A stretch of DNA of 27,133 nucleotides from Mobilitalea sp. (lineage in GTDB: Bacteria; Bacillota_A; Clostridia; Lachnospirales; Lachnospiraceae), in assembly GCA_029974875.1 (NCBI GenBank), contig JARKQP010000768.1, forward strand, positions 1 through 27,133. Direction: 5' to 3'. The position numbers were made by a program, and so were the translations under genes. Each line of letters opens with the position of its first letter. Within the stretch, counting starts at the first letter, position 1. Shown here in pieces: positions 8,265 to 16,247 of the stretch. The notes beneath the pieces are model-generated. The model was not told the DNA's origin. It saw nothing but the letters and a program-made list of their open reading frames with translations, and searched no databases.

Positions 8265-8562
8265 ATTATCAAATCAAAACCCATAATTTGATAATCAAGA
8301 TGCACAGCGCAAGTAAACCGCCTTTATCAGAAGGTTGGAATGCAGCTTCTCACAACTTATATTATCGAACCAAAACACATAATTCGATAATTGGGATGCA
8401 CGGCGCAGGTACAGTACCTTTTATGCGAAGTTAAAAAGCTGCTTCCCATAACTTATATTATCGAATCCAAATACATGATTCGGTAATCGGGATGCACGGC
8501 GCAAAAAAGCTGCGCCTTTTATCAGAAGTTTGAAAAGCAACTTCTGATAACTTATATTATTC
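8265..8562 (+). repeat. Three tandem ~96-bp units, each with three hairpins
   Basis: Units start with ATTATC at 8265, 8361 and 8457, and a partial fourth start lies at 8556 (periods 96, 96 and 99 bp). Each unit holds three stems. Stem 1 is ATTATCAAAT/ATTTGATAAT in unit 1, but ATTATCGAA/TTCGATAAT in unit 2, with the same A-T to G-C change in unit 3, so pairing is conserved. Stem 2 changes completely while staying paired: AGGTAC/GTACCT in unit 2 and GGCGCA/TGCGCC in unit 3. Stem 3 is AGAAG/CTTCT, growing to a perfect 12 bp in unit 3 (8519-8530 with 8539-8550). The array ends about 110 bp before the gene at 8673. The strand is assigned only by that gene. Confidence 0.75.
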
Positions 8563-8672
8563 TATACTTGCGTTAAATGATGCAGTAGAGTATCCTATTA
8601 AATAGAGCTATTTCCCATGAATTAGAAGTATTTGCAGCACCTGCACCTATAAATTTTGGAGTGTGTTAAATT

Positions 8673-9446
8673 ATGGATAACCCATCCTTTGTCAGATTAT
8701 GCGACGAAATTATTGGACAGCAAAAGACTCTAAACGGCATTGGCACTTACGGGGAGAAGACGATCCACTCCGTATTAAAAAGCTACTATTCGCCGGATAT
8801 CCTTAACCAGGAAATACGGGTCGGTGGCTTTGTTGCCGATATATATGCCGAGAATGAGATTATTGAAATACAAACACGGAATTTTAATAAACTGAGACGG
8901 AAGCTGGAAGCCTTCCTGGCCTTTGCCCCTGTCACCATCGTTTATCCGGTTCCACATATAAAATGGCTCCGCTGGGTGAATCCCCAGACCGGGGAAATCA
9001 GCCCTCCCAGGAAGTCACCAAAGCTGGGTACTCCCTATGCCATATTCCCGGAGCTCTACCGCATTAAAGAATATTTATTGCATCCAAACCTCCGGCTCAA
9101 AATCGTGCTGATGAACCTGGAAGAGTACCGTTTCCTGGACGGCTGGAGCCACGATAAAAAGAAGGGCTCAACACGCTGCGACCGCCTTCCTACGGAGCTG
9201 GTCGATGAGGTGAGTATTAATAATTGCTCTGAGTACCGGCTATTAATACCGGACAGCCTGAGCCAGGAATTTACCTCAAGGGATTTTAAAAAGGCTTCCC
9301 GCCTATCCCTGGGACATTCCCAGACGGCACTGAATGTCCTTCATTACGTTGGAGCCGTCGAACGGATCGGCAAGAGCGGAAATTCCTATCTTTACATAAA
9401 AAATACTGACTGGAATTCTGCGCCATCGCATACCCGCACACCGTAA
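8673..9446 (+). CDS. Conserved hypothetical: PD-(D/E)XK-like domain plus winged helix
   Basis: This 257-residue cytoplasmic protein matches no named enzyme I can identify. Residues 22-85 show the order of a PD-(D/E)XK nuclease core: a helix with Glu28 (YGEKTIHSVLKSYY), then FVADIY with Asp56, then IIEIQT with Glu65 and Gln67, then a basic helix NKLRRKLEAFL. The last position is Gln rather than Lys, as in some family members. Residues about 195-247 look like a winged helix-turn-helix (SLSQEFTSRDFKKASRL ... YLYI). It may bind or cut nucleic acid, but this is inference from pattern. The start is ATG with a distant GGAG. The gene is isolated, with the 96-bp hairpin repeats directly upstream and a convergent ABC gene downstream. 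Confidence 0.72.
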   Translation: MDNPSFVRLCDEIIGQQKTLNGIGTYGEKTIHSVLKSYYSPDILNQEIRVGGFVADIYAENEIIEIQTRNFNKLRRKLEAFLAFAPVTIVYPVPHIKWLRWVNPQTGEISPPRKSPKLGTPYAIFPELYRIKEYLLHPNLRLKIVLMNLEEYRFLDGWSHDKKKGSTRCDRLPTELVDEVSINNCSEYRLLIPDSLSQEFTSRDFKKASRLSLGHSQTALNVLHYVGAVERIGKSGNSYLYIKNTDWNSAPSHTRTP

Positions 9447-9561
9447 TAGCCAGAGGAAGGCTCGTACCCTGCCTTGATATAATAGGATTGCGATTTTGAA
9501 GGCCTCATACCTACCGTCCTCAAAAGTGCACGGCCCGATGCGGCGTTGCAAAGGTACACGA
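9447..9561. other. Short convergent gap, likely left border of the transport module
   Basis: The gap lies between the plus-strand hypothetical gene and the end of the minus-strand ABC operon. I see no strong terminator or att-like repeat. A minus-strand frame here reads GYEPSSGYYGVRV, which may be a decayed fragment, but it is too short to assign. Confidence 0.3.
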
Positions 9562-11292
9562 TTAAGCTCCCAGCTTCCAACCGCCGGCAGCCTCGCGCTG
9601 TTTCCAAAACCGCCGGTAGATTCCATCCTGCTCTATAAGCTGGTCATGTGTACCTTTTTGCGCGACCCTTCCCTCATCTATAACCAGAATCTGATCTGCC
9701 TCCCGCACCGTGGTCAACCGGTGGGCAATGGATATAAGTGTTTTTCCTTTTGTCAGTTCCTGAATAGCCGTCACAAGCTCATGCTCATTTTCAGGATCAA
9801 TGCTGGAGGTTGCTTCATCCAAAATAATGATCGGCGCGTCCTTCAGCATTGCTCTGGCAATGGATATGCGCTGCTTTTCACCACCTGAGAGGGTGGAGCC
9901 GCTTTCTCCCACAACCGTTTCGTAACCATTTGGCAAAGCTGAAATAAATGTATGGCATTGTGCCCGTTTAGCCGCCTCCACCACATGCTCATGGGTGGCG
10001 TCCGGATTGCCAAAGCGGATATTGCTCTCTATAGTGTCATTGAACAGGTACACATTCTGGAAGACCATGCTGATATATTTCATCAGGCTGTCGGCCGTGT
10101 ATTGCTTCACATCCTGCCCGCCAATCATAACCTGCCCTTCCTGTACATCCCAAAACCGGGCGATCAAATTGCACAGGGTGGTCTTGCCGGAACCGGATGG
10201 GCCAACAATGGCGCAGGTACTGCCCTGGGGCACTTTCGCTGATACGTGATTGATTACCGGGCGGCTGCCGTAGGCAAACGAAACGTCTTTGAGTTCAATA
10301 TCGAAATTTTGTACTATCAGCTCCCGTGAGCTTGTGTCCATCTTCGGGATGGCAGTCACCGCTTCCAGCCGGTCAAGACCACTGGTGACCATTCCTGCAA
10401 GATAAACGCCGTTTCCCATCTGCTCCATCTCGGAATAAATCATAAACGCTCCTATAATAAACATCAGACAGTAGGGCAGCGTAATGCTGCCTGCCAAATA
10501 CAGCATCACTGCGGCAAACATCAAAACACATCCGGTCAGCTTAAATACGGCTGAGTAAAGCTTGAGCAAATGCAATGAGGTGCGTTCCTGATTAATATCC
10601 GCCTGCCGCTTTTTGTCGAATGCTTTGTGTACGGTGTCTTCACTGCCCTCCGATTGCGAAAATGCCCGGAGTACAGAGATTCCGCGAATATATTCCAGTG
10701 CCTGTTCCGTCATGCTTTCCCCAGCTGCCAGCACCTTCGGGGCTTGCTCCGCCGCAGCCTTTTGAATAAGATGGATTACCCATATTCCCACAAAAAGTCC
10801 TGCCAGCGTGATAAGCGCAAAAATCGGGTTGAAAAACAGGAAAAAGACCATCATAACGAGGGTCATGATTACTCCTCCGGTGAGGTTGGTAATTGCCATC
10901 ATAGAATACTGCTCCAAATCGGATATCGTGGAGGTAAGGACTGTCTGTATACTGCCCAGCCTCTGCTCGGAGAAATAGCCCATGGGCGCTTTGCGCATAC
11001 GCTCACCCACAACCAGCCGATAGTCCCGGAACATATCAAACCCTTTTGCGCTCATGGAGATTTCCATCAGCCATTGGAAAAGAAACCTTCCAAATATGCT
11101 TGCACCAAGAATACTCAGAGCAATTATAATAGTCTGCGGGGTCATGTTGTTTAAATTATCGACAATCACATAGATTGCCATCATCATCATTGCCATGGAC
11201 ACGCTCATTAGTAAATTGAAGAACATACCCCATAAAATTTTGCCTCTATATTTTCCCGAAATATGCAATATACGCTTTATCATACGAAACAT
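9562..11292 (-). CDS. ABC transporter, fused permease and ATPase, YbtQ-like
   Basis: The 576-residue protein has an N-terminal six-helix type-1 exporter-fold membrane domain (about 1-320) and a C-terminal ATPase with GPSGSGKTT, LSGGEKQR and ILDEATSSID. All catalytic residues are intact, including the Walker B Glu. The start at ATG 11292 (MFRMIKR) has a GGGAGGGAG ribosome site that overlaps the end of the preceding gene, so the two are translationally coupled with a 5-nt gap. It is the last gene of the leftward operon. It should form a heterodimer with the upstream ABC protein. Placed next to an ECF transporter, the pair resembles YbtP/YbtQ, exporter-fold proteins that import iron-siderophores, so import of a metal chelate across the membrane is inferred. 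A drug exporter is the alternative. Confidence 0.85.
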   Translation of the reverse strand: MFRMIKRILHISGKYRGKILWGMFFNLLMSVSMAMMMMAIYVIVDNLNNMTPQTIIIALSILGASIFGRFLFQWLMEISMSAKGFDMFRDYRLVVGERMRKAPMGYFSEQRLGSIQTVLTSTISDLEQYSMMAITNLTGGVIMTLVMMVFFLFFNPIFALITLAGLFVGIWVIHLIQKAAAEQAPKVLAAGESMTEQALEYIRGISVLRAFSQSEGSEDTVHKAFDKKRQADINQERTSLHLLKLYSAVFKLTGCVLMFAAVMLYLAGSITLPYCLMFIIGAFMIYSEMEQMGNGVYLAGMVTSGLDRLEAVTAIPKMDTSSRELIVQNFDIELKDVSFAYGSRPVINHVSAKVPQGSTCAIVGPSGSGKTTLCNLIARFWDVQEGQVMIGGQDVKQYTADSLMKYISMVFQNVYLFNDTIESNIRFGNPDATHEHVVEAAKRAQCHTFISALPNGYETVVGESGSTLSGGEKQRISIARAMLKDAPIIILDEATSSIDPENEHELVTAIQELTKGKTLISIAHRLTTVREADQILVIDEGRVAQKGTHDQLIEQDGIYRRFWKQREAAGGWKLGA

Positions 11293-11297
11293 CTTAA

Positions 11298-13052
11298 TCA
11301 CTCCCTCCCTTCTATGCGGTCTGTTGCACCCATATGCTGTTCCCACATGCTGCGGTACAACGGGCAGCGTTCTAGAAGCTCGCTTTGCGTACCTTTTGCG
11401 ATAATGCCGCCCTTGTCCACCACGAGAATCTGCCCGGCATATTGTATCGTAGAGAGCCTGTGCGCTACTACAATCAGCGTTTTTCCCTGCACCAGACGAC
11501 CCACGGCTTCCTGTATCTGCGCCTCACTCTCTGGGTCGGCATAGGCGGTTGCCTCATCCAAAATAACCACGGACGATTCTTTTAGCATGGCCCGTGCGAT
11601 GGTGATGCGCTGCCTTTCACCTCCTGAAAGGCGGTCCCCCGCATCCCCCGCCGGAGTATCATAGCCTTTTTCAAGCTGCATAATGAAGTCATGGCAATTT
11701 GCTGTCTTGGCTGCTGCCTCCACTTCTTCATCGGTGGCCTTCGGATTTCCCATGCGGATATTTTCACGGAGAGATTTATTGAACAGAAAGTTGTCCTGCG
11801 CCACATAGCTGATCTCGTTCATCAGCTGGTCAAAAGGAATATCTTTGATATTCTTGCCCCCATAACGCACCTCACCGGCCGTGGCATCCCAAAAGCCCGC
11901 CATCAGTTTTGCAATGGTGGATTTGCCGGAGCCGGAAGGGCCGACGATGGCCGTCATGGTTCCGGGTGCGGTTTCAAACGTCACGCCGTGCAATACTTCC
12001 TTTGATGCATCATACGAAAAAGAAACATTTTCAAAGGAATAGGCGCTTCCATCAAGGGCTACGCTCTTTTCAGGGCGCACCTGCTCCGGGATGTCTAAGA
12101 ATGCGGTGATTGCGTTCAGGTTGGCGGCAATGGTAGTCAGCATTTCAGTAGCACCGGCCAATCTCATAAGCGGGCCAAGTGCTCCCACCGGAATGACAAT
12201 GCAGGCGATAAAAATGGGCAGCGTAAGCTGTCCCGTCATATACAGGTATGCTCCGATAGGCAGGCTGCCGAGCATAGTTGACGGCAATACCGCCTTAACG
12301 GCTGACATCCAAAACCAGCACTGCCTCCACCAATCCAGAGTGCTGTCGTGAAAGAAATTAACGGCTTTTGAGAATTTCCCGAAGGATGTATTGGCACGGC
12401 TGAAAGCCTTTATAACCTGAATACCGCTAACATATTCCACCAGTGCCGCATTCATTTCATTACCAGCCCGCACATAGTTGTCCATTTTCTTACCATAGCC
12501 CTGAAGCATTCCGATAAAAAACGGGATACAGAGCGGGATGGTAACGAGGGAAGCCAGACCCATCCGCCAATCCAGAATAAAAATGAGCGTCATACACGCC
12601 GCCGGAGCCGCGATATTTGACGGTATTTCGGGAATAAAATGGGCGATAACATCCTCCAGCTTCGCCACATTGTCCACAATCAGATTTTTGTAAAACCCGG
12701 TCGGTGTTTCCAGCATAACGCCCATGGGCACCCGGCGCATCTTATCGGCAATGGCGCACCGGATATTCCGTAAAATTGTAAAGGCGGTTCGGTGGCTTCG
12801 TCCCGAAGCGATAATCGTCAGTACAGTCTTGACAATAATTCCAAATACGGCGATGCCCGACCACATAAGCGCACTTTTCCGGCTTGCTGTACCGGAAAAC
12901 ACCTCATTCGCCAGCATTGCCGCGGTTAAGTAGGGGAGCATCCCAAAAAGCTCTGCCGGAATTGCCAAAACAACAGAAAGTGTCATCTTTCCCTTAGCTT
13001 CACCGGCAAACTGAAAAAGCGTTTTAATTGGATTGTCCTGTTTTTTGCCCAT
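11298..13052 (-). CDS. ABC transporter, fused permease and ATPase, YbtP-like
   Basis: A half-transporter of about 584 residues from the chosen start, with an exporter-fold membrane domain and then an ATPase: GPSGSGKST, LSGGERQR and VVILDEATAYADPESE. The DEATAYADPE form of Walker B and D-loop is typical of the YbtP/YbtQ-like group rather than of drug exporters, which usually read DEATSSLD. All catalytic residues are present. Start choice is uncertain: the frame opens at 13088, with further ATGs at 13064 and 13052. The 13052 start (MGKKQDNPIKTL) gives the usual family N terminus, but none has a strong ribosome site. It follows EcfA by under 100 bp and is coupled to the second ABC gene. It likely pairs with that protein to import a metallophore. 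Confidence 0.83.
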   Translation of the reverse strand: MGKKQDNPIKTLFQFAGEAKGKMTLSVVLAIPAELFGMLPYLTAAMLANEVFSGTASRKSALMWSGIAVFGIIVKTVLTIIASGRSHRTAFTILRNIRCAIADKMRRVPMGVMLETPTGFYKNLIVDNVAKLEDVIAHFIPEIPSNIAAPAACMTLIFILDWRMGLASLVTIPLCIPFFIGMLQGYGKKMDNYVRAGNEMNAALVEYVSGIQVIKAFSRANTSFGKFSKAVNFFHDSTLDWWRQCWFWMSAVKAVLPSTMLGSLPIGAYLYMTGQLTLPIFIACIVIPVGALGPLMRLAGATEMLTTIAANLNAITAFLDIPEQVRPEKSVALDGSAYSFENVSFSYDASKEVLHGVTFETAPGTMTAIVGPSGSGKSTIAKLMAGFWDATAGEVRYGGKNIKDIPFDQLMNEISYVAQDNFLFNKSLRENIRMGNPKATDEEVEAAAKTANCHDFIMQLEKGYDTPAGDAGDRLSGGERQRITIARAMLKESSVVILDEATAYADPESEAQIQEAVGRLVQGKTLIVVAHRLSTIQYAGQILVVDKGGIIAKGTQSELLERCPLYRSMWEQHMGATDRIEGRE

Positions 13053-13144
13053 AATAACATCCATGCCCTTTGCTGCACAAATTGCCATGAAAGTGCGGCA
13101 TGGATCCGGTCCCCCCTTCGTTTATATATTTTATTTCCTTCAAC

Positions 13145-14623
13145 CTATTCACCTCCTGCTGATCTGAAGAAATCCTGAAGCTGTTGTCCGGCTTGTGTGT
13201 TATACGGTCCGCTCCACGCCACACTGCCATTTTCAATAAAAACGAAATAGTCACAGCACTCCGCAATAAGCTCGGGGTCATGGGTGATGATGAAAAGGGT
13301 TTTCCCCGCCTCGCTAAGCCGCTGGAGGTTGTCCGCGACCTCCAGCATGTGATGATAATCCAGACCGCTGGTGGGCTCGTCAAATACGATGAGTTCCTTG
13401 CCGGACGCAATCGCGCTGCAAATGGCCACCCTCTGCTTTTGTCCCCCCGATAAAGAAAGCGGGTGGATCCCGCCCACTGCTGATAAATCCATACTGGCCA
13501 AAATATTGTCGGCAAGCTGTTCCCTGTCGCGCTCAAACCTGCTCTCTATACTTAACATGACTTCTTCCCGTACACTTTCTGTAAAAAGCTGATGGTTTAC
13601 ATCCTGCATAACCAGATAACAGAGTCTCAGACGCTGCTTTGCGTTGCAGGATTTTTCCCTATATATCAAACGTCCCTTTGCCTTTCTTTGCAGTCCGCAT
13701 AAGCAACGGGCAAAGGTGGTTTTTCCGGCTCCATTCCGGCCCACAACGCCCACGATGGCTCCCTTAGGAACAGCTAGCTTTGAAATGCAAATTCCCATGT
13801 GGTCGGCATACTTAAAATCAAAGCCCTGAAGCAAGTATTTCTCTGTCCTTTTTGGCGCCCGGTCATTCAGTGCAAAGTCCACCGGTATCAGAGAACGGAG
13901 ACCCCGGCGCTTCACTTCATCCGGCGGCAATCGCCAAAACGCATCGGCGGGCATATCCTGTACGATGTGCCCTCCTTCCATATACACCACCCTGTCCGCC
14001 ACAGCTTTCAGGTAGCTGAGACGGTGTTCTGCGATAATAATGGTTTTCCCCTGACGCTTCCACTGGGCAACAATCCCGGCAAGGCTTTGAATGGCGTGCC
14101 AATCCAAATTGGAGGCCGGCTCATCCAGCACAAGGATATCCGGCTTTGAGGTGGATACGGAGGCGCAGGCGATTTTCTGTTTTTCTCCCCCGGAAAGGCG
14201 GAACAAGCTCCGGTCCATCAGCTTTTTTATCTGAAAGTCGCTGATTGTCTGTTTCAGGTTCTTCTCTATGACGGGGATGTCAATTCCCATGTTCTCGCAC
14301 CCAAACACAACCTCGCTCGTTGAATCAATATTGAAGAACTGCGATCTCGGGTTTTGGAATACCGATCCCACAATTCTTGCCGTCTGATGAATCGGCTGCC
14401 GGAGCAAATCCCTGCCGGCAATGAGGACTTCACCAGTAAGCTGCCCGGGGTAAAAGTTTGGTATGAGGCCATTGATGAGCCGGGTAACTGATGTCTTGCC
14501 GCAACCGGATTTTCCGCAAAGCAAAACCACCTCGCCCTTTTGAATACTCAAATTAATCTCCGACAGACAATCTCCCTGTTCGCTGTCTTTATAGCGGAAA
14601 GATACATTGTGAAACTCTATCAT
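13145..14623 (-). CDS. ECF transporter ATPase, two fused ABC domains (EcfA-type)
   Basis: This 492-residue cytoplasmic protein carries both ATPase domains of an energy-coupling factor transporter in one chain. Domain 1 has Walker A GKSGCGKTS (37-45), signature LSGGE (143-147) and LVLDEP (164-169). Domain 2 has GRNGAGKTT (295-303), LSGGQ (391-395) and IVFDEP (412-417). The fused form replaces separate EcfA1 and EcfA2. It powers uptake with the EcfT and S proteins encoded just upstream. The start at ATG 14623 has an AGGAGAAGGA ribosome site and a 13-nt gap from ecfT. The annotation as a cobalt transporter that such proteins often receive is not supported; the S component sets the substrate. Confidence 0.92.
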   Translation of the reverse strand: MIEFHNVSFRYKDSEQGDCLSEINLSIQKGEVVLLCGKSGCGKTSVTRLINGLIPNFYPGQLTGEVLIAGRDLLRQPIHQTARIVGSVFQNPRSQFFNIDSTSEVVFGCENMGIDIPVIEKNLKQTISDFQIKKLMDRSLFRLSGGEKQKIACASVSTSKPDILVLDEPASNLDWHAIQSLAGIVAQWKRQGKTIIIAEHRLSYLKAVADRVVYMEGGHIVQDMPADAFWRLPPDEVKRRGLRSLIPVDFALNDRAPKRTEKYLLQGFDFKYADHMGICISKLAVPKGAIVGVVGRNGAGKTTFARCLCGLQRKAKGRLIYREKSCNAKQRLRLCYLVMQDVNHQLFTESVREEVMLSIESRFERDREQLADNILASMDLSAVGGIHPLSLSGGQKQRVAICSAIASGKELIVFDEPTSGLDYHHMLEVADNLQRLSEAGKTLFIITHDPELIAECCDYFVFIENGSVAWSGPYNTQAGQQLQDFFRSAGGE

Positions 14624-14636
14624 TAACGTCCTTCTC

Positions 14637-15356
14637 CTAAAAAATAATAAAAGTAAGTAAACCGGCAGTCATAAACAGGAACAAAGCCACATCCCAAGAA
14701 CGGAATCCGATCCGGCAGTAGTTTGTTCTTTTGCTGTCCCCGCCCAGCCCCCGGGTTACGGCAGCGGCAGACAGTTCATCGCCAATTTTAACAACAGATA
14801 CAATCAGCGGAACCAGCCGGTATTCCAGCATGGCCACCGGCCCCTTCCGGATTCCTATCCTGCGCATTTTCATCGCGTCCTGAATGGAATGGTATTCATC
14901 CGTGAGCGTGGGAAAAAAGCGGAATATCACTGCGAACGGTATTATGATTTTTTGTGTAATATGGAGCCGTTCCATTCCCGCTATAAACTCGCTGACCTTT
15001 GTCGTAAGCAAAAAGGACCACGCCACAATGATTCCCGGCGTCATGCGGAGGATAACAGGAATAAATATGCGGATCAAAACGCCGGGAACGCTTGAAGCGG
15101 GAACAAACCGCAGCAGAAAATCCCCATAATATGCCGCAACATAAAGGACAGCATAGGCCACAGCAATACGCGGCTTTCTAACATTCAGCAGCATCAAAAA
15201 CGAAAAGCACGCAAATATAATTTTTATGATGCCATCGATTCCTTCAAAGCTTGCGGAAAATGTAACCAAGCTGAAAACAAGCAATATGTAAATCTTTGTC
15301 CTCGGATCCAGCCTGATTATGACCTGGCCTTCTCCGACCGATAAAACGCCTGTCAT
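14637..15356 (-). CDS. ecfT: ECF transporter transmembrane component EcfT
   Basis: The 239-residue membrane protein is of the CbiQ/EcfT family, with several hydrophobic segments. It carries the two Ala-Arg-Gly-type coupling motifs that contact the ATPases, here seen as the AMKMRRIG and AAAVTRGLGG segments in the C-terminal half. It links substrate binding by the S component to ATP hydrolysis by the fused EcfA. Its ATG follows the S-component stop directly (TAAATG), so translation is coupled. The length is slightly short for the family (about 240-270), but the core motifs are complete. Confidence 0.9.
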   Translation of the reverse strand: MTGVLSVGEGQVIIRLDPRTKIYILLVFSLVTFSASFEGIDGIIKIIFACFSFLMLLNVRKPRIAVAYAVLYVAAYYGDFLLRFVPASSVPGVLIRIFIPVILRMTPGIIVAWSFLLTTKVSEFIAGMERLHITQKIIIPFAVIFRFFPTLTDEYHSIQDAMKMRRIGIRKGPVAMLEYRLVPLIVSVVKIGDELSAAAVTRGLGGDSKRTNYCRIGFRSWDVALFLFMTAGLLTFIIF

Positions 15357-15941
15357 TTATACAATGCCAGCACGCTTGAAGTGCTTGTTGAGAACCGCGC
15401 GTCCCAAATAAGCGCCTATTATAGCCGCCACCATTATTGATACGATTACCACGGGTACCATATATCCTTCAACAAGCTTCGAAAGTGTATTGGCGAAATC
15501 ATCTCCCTGCGACGCGCGATACATCTCCGCATAAGTTTTCCCCATGATAAACATAGGCAATTGAGTGCCAATCGCCCATTCGGAAAATACCGCATAACCC
15601 AGCAGCATGGTCTTCCAGCTTTTGTATTTCCCTGCCTTCATGAGTAAGTCTGAAATAAGTCCGCAGCAAATGCCTATAATAAGCGGATAAGGCCCATAGC
15701 CTGACAAGAAATTGATCAGGCCCAGCAGGGTTGCCATAATGGTCACCAAACCGAATTTATCTACTTTGGTAAAAAACAAAATATTCGGAATGCCCGCCAC
15801 CAATGCCAACAGCACCGTGAAAAAAACAGCCATCACCGGAACAAAACCCGTAAACGCCGACACATAGAACAGCGCAAAGTTCAGAACGGTAAAAATACCT
15901 ACATTTACAAGATCGCGTACATCAATTTTTTTCTTTTCCAT
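15357..15941 (-). CDS. ECF S component, Trep_Strep (TIGR02185/MptE-like) family
   Basis: The 194-residue integral membrane protein has about six hydrophobic segments. Its pattern matches the Trep_Strep family of ECF substrate-binding proteins: VRDLVNVGIFT at the start, FGLVTIMATLLGLINFLSGYGP in mid-protein (given here as a region, residues about 63-84), and GKYKSWKTMLLGYAVFSEW at about 107-125. It should capture the substrate outside and hand it to EcfT. The family substrate is not settled. Relatives occur with YbtP/Q-like pairs in siderophore loci, so a metal-chelate is the best guess. The start has an AAGGAGGT ribosome site. It is preceded by a hairpin and an inverted repeat that may control this part of the operon separately. 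Confidence 0.87.
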   Translation of the reverse strand: MEKKKIDVRDLVNVGIFTVLNFALFYVSAFTGFVPVMAVFFTVLLALVAGIPNILFFTKVDKFGLVTIMATLLGLINFLSGYGPYPLIIGICCGLISDLLMKAGKYKSWKTMLLGYAVFSEWAIGTQLPMFIMGKTYAEMYRASQGDDFANTLSKLVEGYMVPVVIVSIMVAAIIGAYLGRAVLNKHFKRAGIV

Positions 15942-15972
15942 TATAATGTTACCTCCTTAAAATTTAATTTAT

Positions 15973-15988
15973 GTTAGTTTCAACTAAC
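15973..15988. promoter_or_regulatory. Inverted repeat before the S-component gene, candidate metal-regulator site
   Basis: GTTAGTT-TC-AACTAAC is a perfect 7-bp inverted repeat 32 bp before the S-component start. The TTAG-N6-CTAA layout is reminiscent of DtxR/MntR-family boxes, which would fit an iron-linked transporter. No good promoter is visible around it, so it could also be just an RNA hairpin. Confidence 0.4.
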
Positions 15989-16004
15989 CTTTTGGCAGTA
16001 ATAA

Positions 16005-16049
16005 AGCCGGTAATCTACAGAAGGAGCCTCCCTCTGCGAATTACCGGCT
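16005..16049 (-). terminator. Hairpin between KTR and S-component genes, terminator or attenuator
   Basis: AGCCGGTAAT and ATTACCGGCT form a 10-bp outer stem, with inner CAGA/TCTG and GGAG/CTCC pairs, overlapping the KTR stop codon. On the minus strand it is followed by TTTATT, a poor T tract, so partial termination or mRNA end protection is more likely than a full stop. Confidence 0.55.
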
Positions 16050-16247
16050 CTGCGTCTTAGCGTCTGGCTCTAATTGCTCCGCTGATATAAAATTGTTACT
16101 TCGGACTGTTACAACATGTTCCTTTCCGCATTTGGGGCAGAATAACGGAAATCGTTCCAATACCGTATCCCGGTTCACTTTTGTCCGCGTTTTATTCCCA
16201 CAGCAGGGGCAGTGAATCCAGCCATCCCTATCTATCCATCCGGCCAA
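16041..16247 (-). CDS. Cysteine-rich KTR domain protein
   Basis: The 68-residue protein has the Cys_rich_KTR pattern: CPxxCGNKTRTKV with Cys13 and Cys16, then LFCPKCGKE with Cys37 and Cys40. The four cysteines probably hold one zinc. Proteins of this type are typical small cargo genes of conjugative transposons in Firmicutes; their function is unknown. It begins with TTG behind GGAGGTG (spacing about 9 nt) and overlaps the end of the TetR gene by 16 nt, so the two are co-translated. Its presence is the main sign that the whole transport module arrived on an integrative element. Confidence 0.85.
   Translation of the reverse strand: MAGWIDRDGWIHCPCCGNKTRTKVNRDTVLERFPLFCPKCGKEHVVTVRSNNFISAEQLEPDAKTQSR

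Noticed and set aside
8265..8562. CRISPR array
   Set aside because: The units are contiguous 96-bp repeats without unique spacers, and no cas gene is present.
8265..9446. Type III toxin-antitoxin locus
   Set aside because: Repeat length (96 bp) exceeds the usual range, no terminator separates the repeats from the gene, and the protein does not resemble ToxN/AbiQ. Kept only as an analogy.
9392..9607. Minus-strand ORF with GYEPSSGYYGVRV
   Set aside because: It overlaps real genes on both sides and has no usable start. It could be a decayed fragment but cannot be assigned.
13024..13536. Minus-strand ORF of 170 codons
   Set aside because: It mostly overlaps the second ATPase domain of EcfA in another frame. 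Only its last part (MPHFHGNLCSK...) lies in the spacer, with a GGGGGG site, and it is probably chance.
13145..15941. Cobalt/nickel (CbiMQO) transporter
   Set aside because: EcfT/EcfA are similar to CbiQ/CbiO, but the S component is Trep_Strep type and no CbiM/CbiN is present.
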